NCBI GenBank assembly: GCA_949292245.1
Contig: CASEYV010000004.1
Location: 1 to 47,037, forward strand
Source of the DNA: an uncultured bacterium
Lineage (GTDB): Bacteria > Bacillota_I > Bacilli_A > RF39 > UBA660
DNA: 47,037 nt
Direction: 5' to 3'
A model generated the notes under the pieces. That model searched no databases, was not told where the DNA came from, and worked only from the letters and a program-made list of their open reading frames with translations. Made by a program: the position numbers and the translations under genes. The stretch's first letter is position 1; every line of letters starts with the position of its first letter. This document shows positions 1 through 7,481 of this stretch, piece after piece.

Positions 1-99
1 AAATATGAAAATTAAATTACTAAAAACGAAAGATAAATATTTATATACATTTGAAAGGTATTGTAGTATAAGTGATTATTTAATAAATGGAAAAGAAAT
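1..99. repeat. 99-bp terminal direct repeat, left copy (circular contig overlap)
   Basis: Bases 1-99 are identical to 46939-47037. The right copy continues the preceding gene without a break, and the ribosome site of the gene at position 5 (GGAGGG) is only visible at the right end. This means the sequence is circular, or circularly permuted, with a unit of 46,938 bp. The size is typical of an assembler k-mer overlap, so a true 99-bp terminal repeat in virions is the less likely reading. Confidence 0.95.
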
Positions 100-859
100 A
101 CGAAAAACATTTAGAAATGATTGGTATGTTATAGATGAATACCCTAAAATTTTCCAAAAAAAAGAAACTATAAAAATCAATGAACGATGGGAATTAAAAA
201 ATAAAGAATTATATAATGAAACAATACCTTTGGTAGTAGATGAACATTCGAAAGAAAAATACAAAAATCTTGTAGAAAGTGATTTATACAATTATACCTA
301 TAATGAAAAAGAAGTATTAAACGATATAGAATTAGAAGTTGAAGAAATTGGTGTTATAGATGATGATGTACCGTTCGAACATAAAGAAATGATTGAAACT
401 TCTTACGGTTGGTATTCAAAAGGAAAAGAAGAAGTTTATTTAATAAACGAAATTGTTTTTTCTTTAAAAGATAATTGCTTAACACCATCGCCAATCAAGG
501 AATTAACAAAACCGTGTATGTTATGTAAAGATTATTTGTATCAAATATTAACTGATTATATTAAAAGAAATATCGATTTGAAATATGCTAAAGTTAAAGA
601 CGATTATAATTGGAAATTTACTGTAGTTACAAATAATCAAAGACAGATGTGTATTTTATCATGGTTAAACGACGATAGTGATAAAAAATGGACTTTAAAA
701 GACTTATATGCAATTAATTTTAAAGAATTAGTAAAAAAATTAGAAAGGATGGAAAAAGAAGTAATTAGCTATATTAATAAAGACCATGTGTGCCCATATT
801 GTGATGGTACAGGTTGTATTAATGATAAATTTAATATAAGTAAATGGTTTGAGGAGTGA
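5..859 (+). CDS. Hypothetical protein with C-terminal Cys-pair motif
   Basis: This 284-aa protein is not recognised. It is rich in Lys, Glu and Tyr, has an internal CMLC pair near residue 170 and a C-terminal zinc-ribbon-like CPYCDGTGC segment near residue 265, so metal binding is possible. The start ATG at 5 overlaps the stop of the previous gene (ATGA across the circle junction, 46943-46946), and its ribosome site GGAGGG lies at 46932-46937. It is part of the long early operon that runs from 44.0 kb through the junction to 7.4 kb. Confidence 0.8.
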   Translation: MKIKLLKTKDKYLYTFERYCSISDYLINGKEIRKTFRNDWYVIDEYPKIFQKKETIKINERWELKNKELYNETIPLVVDEHSKEKYKNLVESDLYNYTYNEKEVLNDIELEVEEIGVIDDDVPFEHKEMIETSYGWYSKGKEEVYLINEIVFSLKDNCLTPSPIKELTKPCMLCKDYLYQILTDYIKRNIDLKYAKVKDDYNWKFTVVTNNQRQMCILSWLNDDSDKKWTLKDLYAINFKELVKKLERMEKEVISYINKDHVCPYCDGTGCINDKFNISKWFEE

Positions 860-863
860 AAAT

Positions 864-1226
864 ATGAAATTAGAAGTAGGAATGCATTGCTATAACAAAA
901 CTAATCGTAAGCTAGGAATAGGAAAAATAATAAGCTTTCAAAGAAATAATAATGCAAATATAAAATATAAAAACGATATTGAATTAGTGTCAGTAGGAAA
1001 CGTAGAAGCAAGTCACAATATAATAGATTTAATAAAAATAGGGGATTATGTTAACGGATTTAAAGTAACTGGATTAGATTATCAATATACAACAAAAGTA
1101 CATAAATTAAGTTGTAATAATGAGTATGGACAAGAAGGAATTTTGATTATACCATCTGAAATAAGAAATGTTGTTACAAAAGAGCAATTCGATTCAATGA
1201 AATACGAGGTTGATAGTAATGAATGA
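864..1226 (+). CDS. Hypothetical phage protein (120 aa)
   Basis: The start is taken at ATG 864 because GAGGAG at 851-856 lies at ideal distance; an in-frame TTG upstream has no ribosome site. The protein has two similar segments (GMHCYNKTNRKLGIGKI and IGDYVNGFKVTG) that look like small beta-barrel strands, and ends in VVTKEQFDSMKYEV, a tail seen in small phage proteins of Bacillota. Function is unknown. It sits in the early accessory operon and overlaps the next gene by 8 bases. Confidence 0.75.
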   Translation: MKLEVGMHCYNKTNRKLGIGKIISFQRNNNANIKYKNDIELVSVGNVEASHNIIDLIKIGDYVNGFKVTGLDYQYTTKVHKLSCNNEYGQEGILIIPSEIRNVVTKEQFDSMKYEVDSNE

Positions 1227-1554
1227 AATTGAAGAATATGCGTTTAAAGAAGTAAGAGAATTATCAAACATTGATAAAGATGAATTATTAGAAATAATAG
1301 ATTTCTTACAAAAAGATAGAAAACAATGGATTGAACAATTTACTAAAATACATAATGAAAGTATCGATTTAGCTCGAAAATACAATAAAGCATTGCAATT
1401 ATTAATTGATTATAATCTACCTTGCGAGATAGATAGTTTTAACACTAAAGAAGAAAATATAGACTATTGTTCACAAAACTGTAGTGTAGATGAAAGCGTT
1501 TATTTAAAATGCTGGGATAGATTTATCGAACAAGAATTAAAAGAGGTGAAATAA
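1219..1554 (+). CDS. Hypothetical protein (111 aa)
   Basis: ATG 1219 is preceded by GAGGT at 1206-1210. The N-terminal half is helical and charged (EEYAFKEVRELSNIDKDELL), and the C-terminal half carries several cysteines (CEIDS, CSQNCSVDE, KCWD) that could bind a metal. No family is recognised. The gene overlaps the stop of the previous gene, indicating translational coupling in the early operon. Confidence 0.7.
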   Translation: MNEIEEYAFKEVRELSNIDKDELLEIIDFLQKDRKQWIEQFTKIHNESIDLARKYNKALQLLIDYNLPCEIDSFNTKEENIDYCSQNCSVDESVYLKCWDRFIEQELKEVK

Positions 1555-1556
1555 AT

Positions 1557-1745
1557 ATGGCAAGAGAACTTCATAAGAAAAAAAATAAAGAATTATATGC
1601 TATATATTCAACGGTATCAGAAGATTATATAACTGATTTTTTGCCATTAGATAAGATAAGAAAAATGTGGTTGGAAGATTTAATTGAAGACGTAAAGAGA
1701 AAGTTAGATGCGTGGTTAAAAGATGTTAATAAAGAGGTGGAATAA
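1557..1745 (+). CDS. Small hypothetical protein (62 aa)
   Basis: A short, highly charged, mostly helical protein with ribosome site GAGGTG at 1543-1548. It has no recognised domain. It ends one base before the next start, which again carries a GAGGTG site, so it is an integral part of the early operon rather than spurious. Confidence 0.6.
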   Translation: MARELHKKKNKELYAIYSTVSEDYITDFLPLDKIRKMWLEDLIEDVKRKLDAWLKDVNKEVE

Positions 1746-2003
1746 ATGATAATACCAGAAGAGTTAATAGACCATTTAGAACACGAAATTAACATAGGTA
1801 ATGTAGATAAAAAAGTGCAAAATTTAATTTTAATAATATCAGAAGAAAATCAGCAACTAAAAGAAACAATAATTAAAGCAATAGAGTTAATTAAGAAATG
1901 TGTTGAATTACAATTAAAAGAAGATTATTTAATGAATAGAGCAAACTTAATGAATTATAATTGTAATTTACTCAATATTTTAGAAAGTAGTGATAATAAA
2001 TGA
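1746..2003 (+). CDS. Small coiled-coil hypothetical protein (85 aa)
   Basis: ATG 1746 follows a GAGGTGG ribosome site. The central segment ISEENQQLKETIIKAIELIKK is a heptad-like coiled coil; similar ENQxLKxQ segments recur in the proteins at 44764 and 45337, suggesting a small family of related accessory proteins in this operon. The stop overlaps the start of the MazG-like gene by 4 bases. Confidence 0.65.
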   Translation: MIIPEELIDHLEHEINIGNVDKKVQNLILIISEENQQLKETIIKAIELIKKCVELQLKEDYLMNRANLMNYNCNLLNILESSDNK

Positions 2004-2314
2004 ATATAGAACCTAAAGAAAAATTATTAAAGATAATTAATCATTACGGAGTTATACCACAATTAAAATATTTTCAAAGCGAAGTATTCGAGTTAAACGA
2101 GGCTATAATAAATCGTGAATTAAAAGATACAGTTGAGTATGAAATACCTTTAACTGAAATAATTGGAGCTAAAGACCATATAGCCGAAGAGATAGCCGAT
2201 GTTATGGTAATGTTAGAACAATTTAAGCTATATTATGGTATATCAAGTGAAGAAATAATAAATATATTTTGGAGTAAAGTAGATAGACAATTAAAGAGAA
2301 TGGAGGAAGAATAG
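2000..2314 (+). CDS. MazG-like nucleotide pyrophosphohydrolase
   Basis: The 104-aa protein has the metal-binding pattern of the all-alpha NTP pyrophosphatase family: an ExxEL motif (SEVFELNEA, about residues 28-36) and, after a helix, EEIADVMVMLEQ (about residues 63-74), whose E and D residues would complete the Mg site. Enzymes of this family hydrolyse (d)NTPs to NMP and pyrophosphate. In phages they may clean nucleotide pools or blunt alarmone signalling; which substrate applies here cannot be read from the sequence. It is translationally coupled to the gene before it. Confidence 0.7.
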   Translation: MNIEPKEKLLKIINHYGVIPQLKYFQSEVFELNEAIINRELKDTVEYEIPLTEIIGAKDHIAEEIADVMVMLEQFKLYYGISSEEIINIFWSKVDRQLKRMEEE

Positions 2315-2316
2315 AT

Positions 2317-2568
2317 ATGAATAAAAAATTAAAATGTAAATTAAGAGATGATAAACAAGATGAATTTATAGAAAAATACGACTTTGATAGTTATAAATAC
2401 GCTGGGGTAGAAGATAAATATTATTTAAAATTAACAAGATATTTAATATTAGACCAAGATACTTTAGAAATATTAACGCCAACAAATAAATTAGGACAAG
2501 AAGAAATTGATTTATTGGCTAAATTAGAAGCAGAAAACATGCTTGAATTTTATAAGTTAGGAGAATAA
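2317..2568 (+). CDS. Hypothetical protein (83 aa)
   Basis: ATG 2317 follows a GGAGGAAG ribosome site that lies within the end of the MazG-like gene. The product is acidic with no recognised domain; the segment KLTRYLILDQDTLEILTPTNKLG looks like a short beta structure followed by a C-terminal helix. It is part of the early operon. Confidence 0.65.
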   Translation: MNKKLKCKLRDDKQDEFIEKYDFDSYKYAGVEDKYYLKLTRYLILDQDTLEILTPTNKLGQEEIDLLAKLEAENMLEFYKLGE

Positions 2569-2573
2569 ATAAT

Positions 2574-2849
2574 ATGAAACTAATATATACAGGAGATTTT
2601 GATAAATTAAAAGATTTTGGATTTGAAGTCGGAGAAGATTACTTATATGAAAAAATGCACGTTGATAGTTATTACAATGGAAGTAAATCAGTAGTAATTG
2701 ATGAAAATACAAAAGAAATATTTATAGTTTGTTATAACTTTAGTTATAATGAATGTAATATGTCAAAAAAAATAATAAATAAAACATCTTATATTAAAAA
2801 ATATATAAAAGATTTAATGCAAGCAGGACTTGTTAGAAAGGAAGAATAA
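2574..2849 (+). CDS. Hypothetical protein (91 aa)
   Basis: ATG 2574 is preceded by GGAG. The N-terminus (MKLIYTGDFDKLKDFGFEVG) resembles the start of small phage proteins in which a short beta-alpha unit is followed by a line of beta strands (SVVIDENTKEIFIVCYN). A homologous layout is common in Bacillota phages, with no known role. It is followed by 46 bases without a gene before the RNA repair enzyme. Confidence 0.65.
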   Translation: MKLIYTGDFDKLKDFGFEVGEDYLYEKMHVDSYYNGSKSVVIDENTKEIFIVCYNFSYNECNMSKKIINKTSYIKKYIKDLMQAGLVRKEE

Positions 2850-2895
2850 ATGAATTAATAGATGTAGTAAATGAATTAAGAAAGTAGGTGAAAGA

Positions 2896-5058
2896 ATGAG
2901 AACCTTAGTAATATTAAGAGGTAGTCCTGCAAGTGGAAAATCAACTTGGGTAAAGAAAATGGGATTAGAAAATTACACTTTGTGTGCCGATACGATTAGA
3001 TTATTAGTTGAAAGCCCTATAATTGTACCAGATAAAAATCATAGAGTAATTAGTCAAAAAAACGATAATTATGTATGGCAATTATTATTTGAATTGTTAG
3101 AAAAAAGAATGAGTCGAGGAGAGTTTGTTGTAATAGATGCTACACATAGTAGATCAAGTGATTTTAGCAGATATAATAAGCTATGTGAAAGATACAGATA
3201 TAGACGATATTATGTTGACTTTAGTGATGTGCCTATCGAAGAGTGCAAAAGAAGAAATTCTTTAAGAGAAGATTATAAAAGAGTACCTGAAAATGTTATT
3301 GATAAAATGTATTCAAGATTAAAAACACAATCTAAAACTAGCGGTTGGGTGGAAGTAAATAAAGATAATTTTTGGAATGAAATAGGAATAAAGTTATTTG
3401 ATTTTAATCATTACTCTAAAGTTCATATTTTTGGAGATATTCACGGATGTTATAATCCATTAAAAAAATATTTTGATGAAAATCCTTATAATGTTGATGA
3501 AATGTATATTTTTTGTGGAGATTATTTAGATAGAGGATTACAAAATAAAGAAACGTTATTGTTCTTAATGGAATTAGCCAAAAATAAAAATGTATTGCTT
3601 TTGGAAGGTAATCATGAAAAATGGTTAAATTATTATTCTTTAGATGAATGTGAAAATATCAAAAGTAAAACATTTTTAAACAAAACTATGCTTGAGATTA
3701 TTGATATTGATAAAAGTGAATTAAGAAATTTTTATAGAAGAATTGGGCAAATTGCATATTTTGGCTATGACGGTAAGACATATTTAGTATCTCACGGAGG
3801 AGTAAGTTATGTTCCAGATGAATTACAATTAGTGGCTACCGAACAGTTTATTAACGGCGTTGGTGATTATAATGCACAAATAGATGAAATATTTTTAGAA
3901 AATGAAAGAGATAAAAATATTATACAAGTTCACGGACATAGAAATACTTTTGAAATAGATGGAAATCAATGTTCAGTTAATCTTGAGGGAAAAGTTGAAT
4001 TTGGTGGCTTTTTAAAAGTGTTAGTATTAGAAAAGGGAAAAAATCCATCTATAGGTAAAATAAAAAATGATTATTTTGGTGAACCTGAGGAAGTTGATGA
4101 ATTTAACGAGTGTCGAGCTAAGATAATTGATATACCTATGGTAGAACAATTAAGGATGTCTAAAGATATCAAAGAAAATGTTTTAGAAGATAATATTAGC
4201 TCGTTTAATTTTACAAGAAATGCTTTCTATAATAAAAACTGGAATGAATTAACTTGCAAAGCAAGAGGATTATTTGTAGATGCATTGAAAAATAAAGTTG
4301 TGGCTCGTGGTTATGAAAAATTTTTCAATATAAATGAAAGAAAAGAAACAGAACTAGAACATTTGTTGATAAAATTTAAAAATAAAAAAGTAACTTGTTA
4401 TAAGAAAGAAAATGGTTATTTAGGAATTATGTCTTGGGTAAATGGACAATTATTTATTGCAAGTAAGTCTACCAATAAAGGCGACTATGTTAATTGGTTT
4501 AAGAATATTTATGAAAATAGCGATATAGATAAAAAAGCATTAGAAGAATATTTAAAAACAAATGATGTATCATTGACATTTGAAGTTATTGATATAGAGA
4601 ATGATCCTCATATAATTGAATACGACAAATCAAAAATAATATTATTAGATATTATTCATAATGATTTTGAATTTAAAAAAGAACCATATGAAAAAGTATT
4701 AGAATTATCAAAATTAATTAATTGCTCTTATAAAACAATATATAAAGTATTTAATGATATCAGAGATTTCCACAAATGGTATTTAGAAAATACAAACGAG
4801 GATGATATAAGTAAAAAAGATATTGAAGGTGTTGTTATAGAATGTGAAGATATAATGACTAAATTAAAATTCCCATATTATAACTTTTGGAAGTTTATGA
4901 GGAGTATAAAAGAAAAAGTTGCAAAAAATCATAACATTAAATTTTCAAACTTATATAATGCAGAAGCAAATTATTTTTACACATGGTTAAAACAACAAGA
5001 TGAAGAAATATTACAAAAAGATATAATTACATTAAGAAAAATGTATTATACAGAATAA
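2896..5058 (+). CDS. pnkp: Three-domain RNA repair enzyme: polynucleotide kinase-phosphatase-RNA ligase
   Basis: This 720-aa protein joins three activities. Residues 1-160 are a polynucleotide 5'-kinase with P-loop GSPASGKST (9-17) and an Arg-rich lid (RRNSLREDYKR). Residues 175-375 are a calcineurin-type phosphoesterase with GDIHG (180-184), GDYLDRG (208-214), GNHE (238-241), SHGG (299-302) and HGH (346-348). Residues 430-720 are a T4 Rnl1-like ligase: KARGLF, ARGYEKFFN (470-478), the adenylated-lysine motif KENG (504-507), FEVID and EGVVIE, then a basic KLKFPYYNFWK motif. Enzymes of this make-up heal and seal broken RNA, notably tRNAs cleaved by host anticodon nucleases. No Hen1 methyltransferase gene is nearby, unlike bacterial Pnkp operons. 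The six phage tRNAs fit a tRNA-protection role, which is inference. Confidence 0.9.
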   Translation: MRTLVILRGSPASGKSTWVKKMGLENYTLCADTIRLLVESPIIVPDKNHRVISQKNDNYVWQLLFELLEKRMSRGEFVVIDATHSRSSDFSRYNKLCERYRYRRYYVDFSDVPIEECKRRNSLREDYKRVPENVIDKMYSRLKTQSKTSGWVEVNKDNFWNEIGIKLFDFNHYSKVHIFGDIHGCYNPLKKYFDENPYNVDEMYIFCGDYLDRGLQNKETLLFLMELAKNKNVLLLEGNHEKWLNYYSLDECENIKSKTFLNKTMLEIIDIDKSELRNFYRRIGQIAYFGYDGKTYLVSHGGVSYVPDELQLVATEQFINGVGDYNAQIDEIFLENERDKNIIQVHGHRNTFEIDGNQCSVNLEGKVEFGGFLKVLVLEKGKNPSIGKIKNDYFGEPEEVDEFNECRAKIIDIPMVEQLRMSKDIKENVLEDNISSFNFTRNAFYNKNWNELTCKARGLFVDALKNKVVARGYEKFFNINERKETELEHLLIKFKNKKVTCYKKENGYLGIMSWVNGQLFIASKSTNKGDYVNWFKNIYENSDIDKKALEEYLKTNDVSLTFEVIDIENDPHIIEYDKSKIILLDIIHNDFEFKKEPYEKVLELSKLINCSYKTIYKVFNDIRDFHKWYLENTNEDDISKKDIEGVVIECEDIMTKLKFPYYNFWKFMRSIKEKVAKNHNIKFSNLYNAEANYFYTWLKQQDEEILQKDIITLRKMYYTE

Positions 5059-5062
5059 AGAG

Positions 5063-5569
5063 GTGATAAATATTGAAGAAAAAAGATACATAATTAACAG
5101 TGATCTTATTGTTATTGACGAATTAGAGCCGGGTGAACAATATGTCAAATTATCGCAAGGTGATAGAGTATTCAGAAAAAGCGCTAAAGACTATTTAAAA
5201 AATGCAAAAGAAATAAAGTATTCATTTATAAAAATCAACCCTAAAATTTATGAATATTGTAGAAAGTATTCAATATTACAAACTTTAGTATGTCATATAG
5301 GATATATGGATAACATTTTGCAGTTTGACAATGGTAAGATAATAACTATAAAAAATATGTCTGAACTTTGTGGTGTTAGTAATTCAACAGTAAGAAGGCA
5401 AGTACAAGGAATGATTGCTGATGACATTTTACATAAAATTAAAGAAAACAAAACTACATATTTTATGTTGAATCCGTGGCTATGTATGCGAGGAAAGCGA
5501 ATAGATATAAAGACATATAATGAATTTTGTATGTCGGACATAAGAAACAAAACAGAAAGAATAAATTAA
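5063..5569 (+). CDS. Winged-helix protein, RepL-like
   Basis: The 168-aa protein has a C-terminal winged helix: ITIKNMSELCGVSNSTVRRQ (about 93-112) is a helix-turn-helix, followed by DDILHKIKENKTTYFMLNPWLCMRGK, a wing and a tail that resemble RepL-type replication and regulator proteins of Bacillota plasmids and phages. It could be a replication initiator or a transcription factor; it is one candidate for the activator of the GGAGT promoters. Start is GTG 5063, five bases after the previous stop, with only a weak ribosome site. Confidence 0.55.
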   Translation: MINIEEKRYIINSDLIVIDELEPGEQYVKLSQGDRVFRKSAKDYLKNAKEIKYSFIKINPKIYEYCRKYSILQTLVCHIGYMDNILQFDNGKIITIKNMSELCGVSNSTVRRQVQGMIADDILHKIKENKTTYFMLNPWLCMRGKRIDIKTYNEFCMSDIRNKTERIN

Positions 5570-5585
5570 AAAAGGTTGGTGTAAT

Positions 5586-5795
5586 ATGGATAAAAATAAA
5601 ATTAATGATAATTTATATGATATGTGGAATTTAGTTAATCAACACAAAAAATTATTCGAATTTTGGAAAAAATATCAAAATATGAAGAATGAAGATGATA
5701 TTAGAAATAGACTTGAATATTTAAAGAAAAATCCAGAAATTAAACAACGAACTGAAATAGAATGTCTCATGTGGTTGCTCAATGAGGTTGAATAA
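5586..5795 (+). CDS. Small hypothetical protein (69 aa)
   Basis: ATG 5586 follows AAAGGTTGGTG. The product is helical, charged and Asn/Lys-rich with no recognised fold. It lies between two DNA-binding protein genes and overlaps the start region of the LexA-like gene, whose ribosome site is inside its last codons. Confidence 0.6.
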   Translation: MDKNKINDNLYDMWNLVNQHKKLFEFWKKYQNMKNEDDIRNRLEYLKKNPEIKQRTEIECLMWLLNEVE

Positions 5796-5799
5796 GATA

Positions 5800-6018
5800 A
5801 TGAGAAAACTAAGTATAAAGCAAAAACAAGTTTTAGAGGCGATTGAGTTTTTCATAAATAAAAATAACTATCCACCTACCTTAAGAGAATTAGCAAATAT
5901 GTTAAAATGTGATACTCGTCCAGTATTTGAAAAATTAATGGTACTAGAAGAAAAAGGATATATAAAAACAACTCCTAGTCGTGCTAGAAGTATTGTCATT
6001 TTAAAAAAAATAAAATGA
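5800..6018 (+). CDS. LexA-type winged-helix DNA-binding protein without peptidase domain
   Basis: The 72-aa product matches the N-terminal DNA-binding domain of LexA almost throughout: LSIKQKQVLEAIEFFI, then PPTLRELANMLKC, then FEKLMVLEEKGYI and SRARSIVIL. The S24-type autoproteolytic domain of LexA is absent, so it cannot respond to RecA in the usual way. It may compete with host LexA or regulate phage promoters. ATG 5800 is chosen for GAGG at 5784-5787; an upstream ATG at 5782 lacks a ribosome site. Confidence 0.75.
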   Translation: MRKLSIKQKQVLEAIEFFINKNNYPPTLRELANMLKCDTRPVFEKLMVLEEKGYIKTTPSRARSIVILKKIK

Positions 6019-6025
6019 GGTATTT

Positions 6026-6325
6026 ATGATTAATGTTAGTGATTATATTAAATTGATTTTGAAAAAGAAAAATTGGACAAACATTAAATTATGTGAAGAA
6101 ATAAATAAAATAGAAGAAAAACTAGGTGATTCTAGAACAACGAGACAAAATATAACTAACTATCTCAATGGCAATCATGATATGCGACCAAAATGGTTAG
6201 TTAAAGTAGAAAGAGCATTAGAATTACCACAAGGTACATTAGTTAAAATGGTAGCACCGCCAAATAGCAAAGAAGGGAAAAGCGAATTAAAAGAATTGAT
6301 AAAAAAGGTAGGTGAAATCAAGTGA
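6026..6325 (+). CDS. XRE-like helix-turn-helix protein (99 aa)
   Basis: Residues 1-65 have the layout of a lambda-repressor-like HTH: SDYIKLILKKKNWTNIKLCEEI, then TTRQNITNYLNG as the recognition region, then the conserved RPKWLVKVERALELPQG. The C-terminal 30 residues are a charged tail. It is a probable DNA-binding regulator in the early operon; target unknown. The last codons overlap the start of the next gene. Confidence 0.6.
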   Translation: MINVSDYIKLILKKKNWTNIKLCEEINKIEEKLGDSRTTRQNITNYLNGNHDMRPKWLVKVERALELPQGTLVKMVAPPNSKEGKSELKELIKKVGEIK

Positions 6326-6516
6326 AAACTATTTTAATTATATTATTAGTGTTATTAGCATTGTTAATTAGCATCGGAACATCAAGTTTAATATTTTGGG
6401 GTCTAGGTAGTTTAGTAATATGGGTATTTAAAATTAATTATGTATGGACTTTTTGGCATGGGTTAGTTTGTACTTTATTGTTTTTAGTATTAAAAGATAT
6501 ATTTAATAGAAAGTAG
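6322..6516 (+). CDS. Small membrane protein with two transmembrane segments
   Basis: The 64-aa product begins at GTG 6322 with ribosome site AGGTGA. Two hydrophobic segments are seen: residues 3-35, long enough for one or two spans, and residues 38-58 (VWTFWHGLVCTLLFLVL), ending in a short basic tail. It resembles small phage membrane proteins of unknown role and is not placed where a holin is expected. Confidence 0.65.
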   Translation: MKTILIILLVLLALLISIGTSSLIFWGLGSLVIWVFKINYVWTFWHGLVCTLLFLVLKDIFNRK

Positions 6517-6523
6517 GGATAAA

Positions 6524-6958
6524 ATGAACAATATTTTAATTATAAGCCAAGATGAGAAATTTACAGGTTTTTGTAAATATATAGGGATAGGTCAAAGACA
6601 ACCTAAATTAGTAATTGGTGATGAATTGTCTGAACTATTAAAAGAAAAAAATGTTACTGTTGATGAATTAATCAATTTAGTTGGAAACAGTTATAGAGAT
6701 AATATTAAAAGGATAATTGATAATCAAGAACAACCTAAACCAAAATTAGTGGAAATGATTACTAATAAATTAGGTGTTGATAAAGATTATTTTGAAGATA
6801 AAGAATTGGAAAATGTGATTGTCACAGATAATAATATTATTGTCGCAAAATATGATACAAATGATAGAGCGTTTGAAGTAAAAGCAGGATTAGATGAATA
6901 TATAAAGTCATGCCTTAAGGCAGACATTCCAATTATATTAACATTTCCAAAGGAGTAA
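6524..6958 (+). CDS. Probable HTH-containing protein (144 aa)
   Basis: Residues 25-85 resemble an XRE-like HTH: LVIGDELSELLKEKNVTVDELINLVG, then SYRDNIKRIIDNQEQPKPKLVEMITNKLGV. The N-terminus (CKYIGIGQRQPKL) and the C-terminal domain (IPIILTFPKE end) are not recognised. It is a second candidate regulator in this stretch. ATG 6524 follows TAGGGAT. Confidence 0.5.
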   Translation: MNNILIISQDEKFTGFCKYIGIGQRQPKLVIGDELSELLKEKNVTVDELINLVGNSYRDNIKRIIDNQEQPKPKLVEMITNKLGVDKDYFEDKELENVIVTDNNIIVAKYDTNDRAFEVKAGLDEYIKSCLKADIPIILTFPKE

Positions 6959-6962
6959 TAGT

Positions 6963-7211
6963 ATGGCAAAATATGTAGATTATACATTTGAAAATTGTGA
7001 ATGCCAATGTGATGAGTGTGGATTTGAGTCAATTATAGATTCAACTGATTATAGTGATATAAATAAACAATTAAAAGATGATAACTGGGTTATTAAAAAA
7101 ATTGGCGATTATTGGCATGAATTTTGTAGTGAAGAATGCTACGAAATATTTATAAATAGTGAAAATATAAAGAAAGAAGGAATGAAAAATGATAGTAAAA
7201 GCAATATTTAA
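6963..7211 (+). CDS. Zinc-finger-like hypothetical protein (82 aa)
   Basis: The protein has a CQCDECGF cluster near residue 14 and a second HEFCSEECYEIF cluster near residue 54, a pattern like treble-clef or zinc-ribbon domains. Ribosome site AAAGGAG precedes ATG 6963. It overlaps the next gene by 23 bases. The role is unknown; a DNA or RNA contact is possible. Confidence 0.65.
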   Translation: MAKYVDYTFENCECQCDECGFESIIDSTDYSDINKQLKDDNWVIKKIGDYWHEFCSEECYEIFINSENIKKEGMKNDSKSNI

Positions 7212-7428
7212 AAATAAAGATTATGATTATTTTAGAGATAAAACAACTAATGAAAACATAGAGGATCAAGTTAAGAGGTATTATGGTGATGTGTTCGAGT
7301 GTGATGATGAAATTGCCAAAGAAAGAATAGAAAAAGGTTTTGTTGTGAAAGCAACTAAAAAAGAAGAAAAAGAATATTATGATAGTCTTGACACGAATGA
7401 CGAAATAACTAATAACGAAAATAAATAA
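7189..7428 (+). CDS. Small hypothetical protein before the terminase (79 aa)
   Basis: ATG 7189 follows AAGGAATG. The product has a short beta-alpha fold (VKAIFKNKDYDYFRDK) and the segment ERIEKGFVVKATKKEEKEYY, resembling the small acidic proteins often found at packaging or head gene borders; compare the 71-aa protein at 14021. It is the last gene of the early operon before the leader hairpin of the terminase. It does not look like a small terminase. Confidence 0.6.
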   Translation: MIVKAIFKNKDYDYFRDKTTNENIEDQVKRYYGDVFECDDEIAKERIEKGFVVKATKKEEKEYYDSLDTNDEITNNENK

Positions 7429-7436
7429 AAAAAATA

Positions 7437-7477
7437 GTGTAGTACTCTCTTAAAGGGAAAATAAAAAGAGAGAGTGA
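7437..7477 (+). promoter_or_regulatory. Late leader hairpin, copy 1 (TerL)
   Basis: The sequence GTGTAGTACT (7437-7446) is followed by CTCTCTT, a loop holding AAGGGAAA (7453-7460), and AAGAGAG with the ribosome site GAGAGAGTGA just before ATG 7482. The stem places the Shine-Dalgarno region in the 3' strand. The same arrangement with other stem sequences occurs before four other late genes. Confidence 0.75.
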
Positions 7478-7481
7478 TAGA

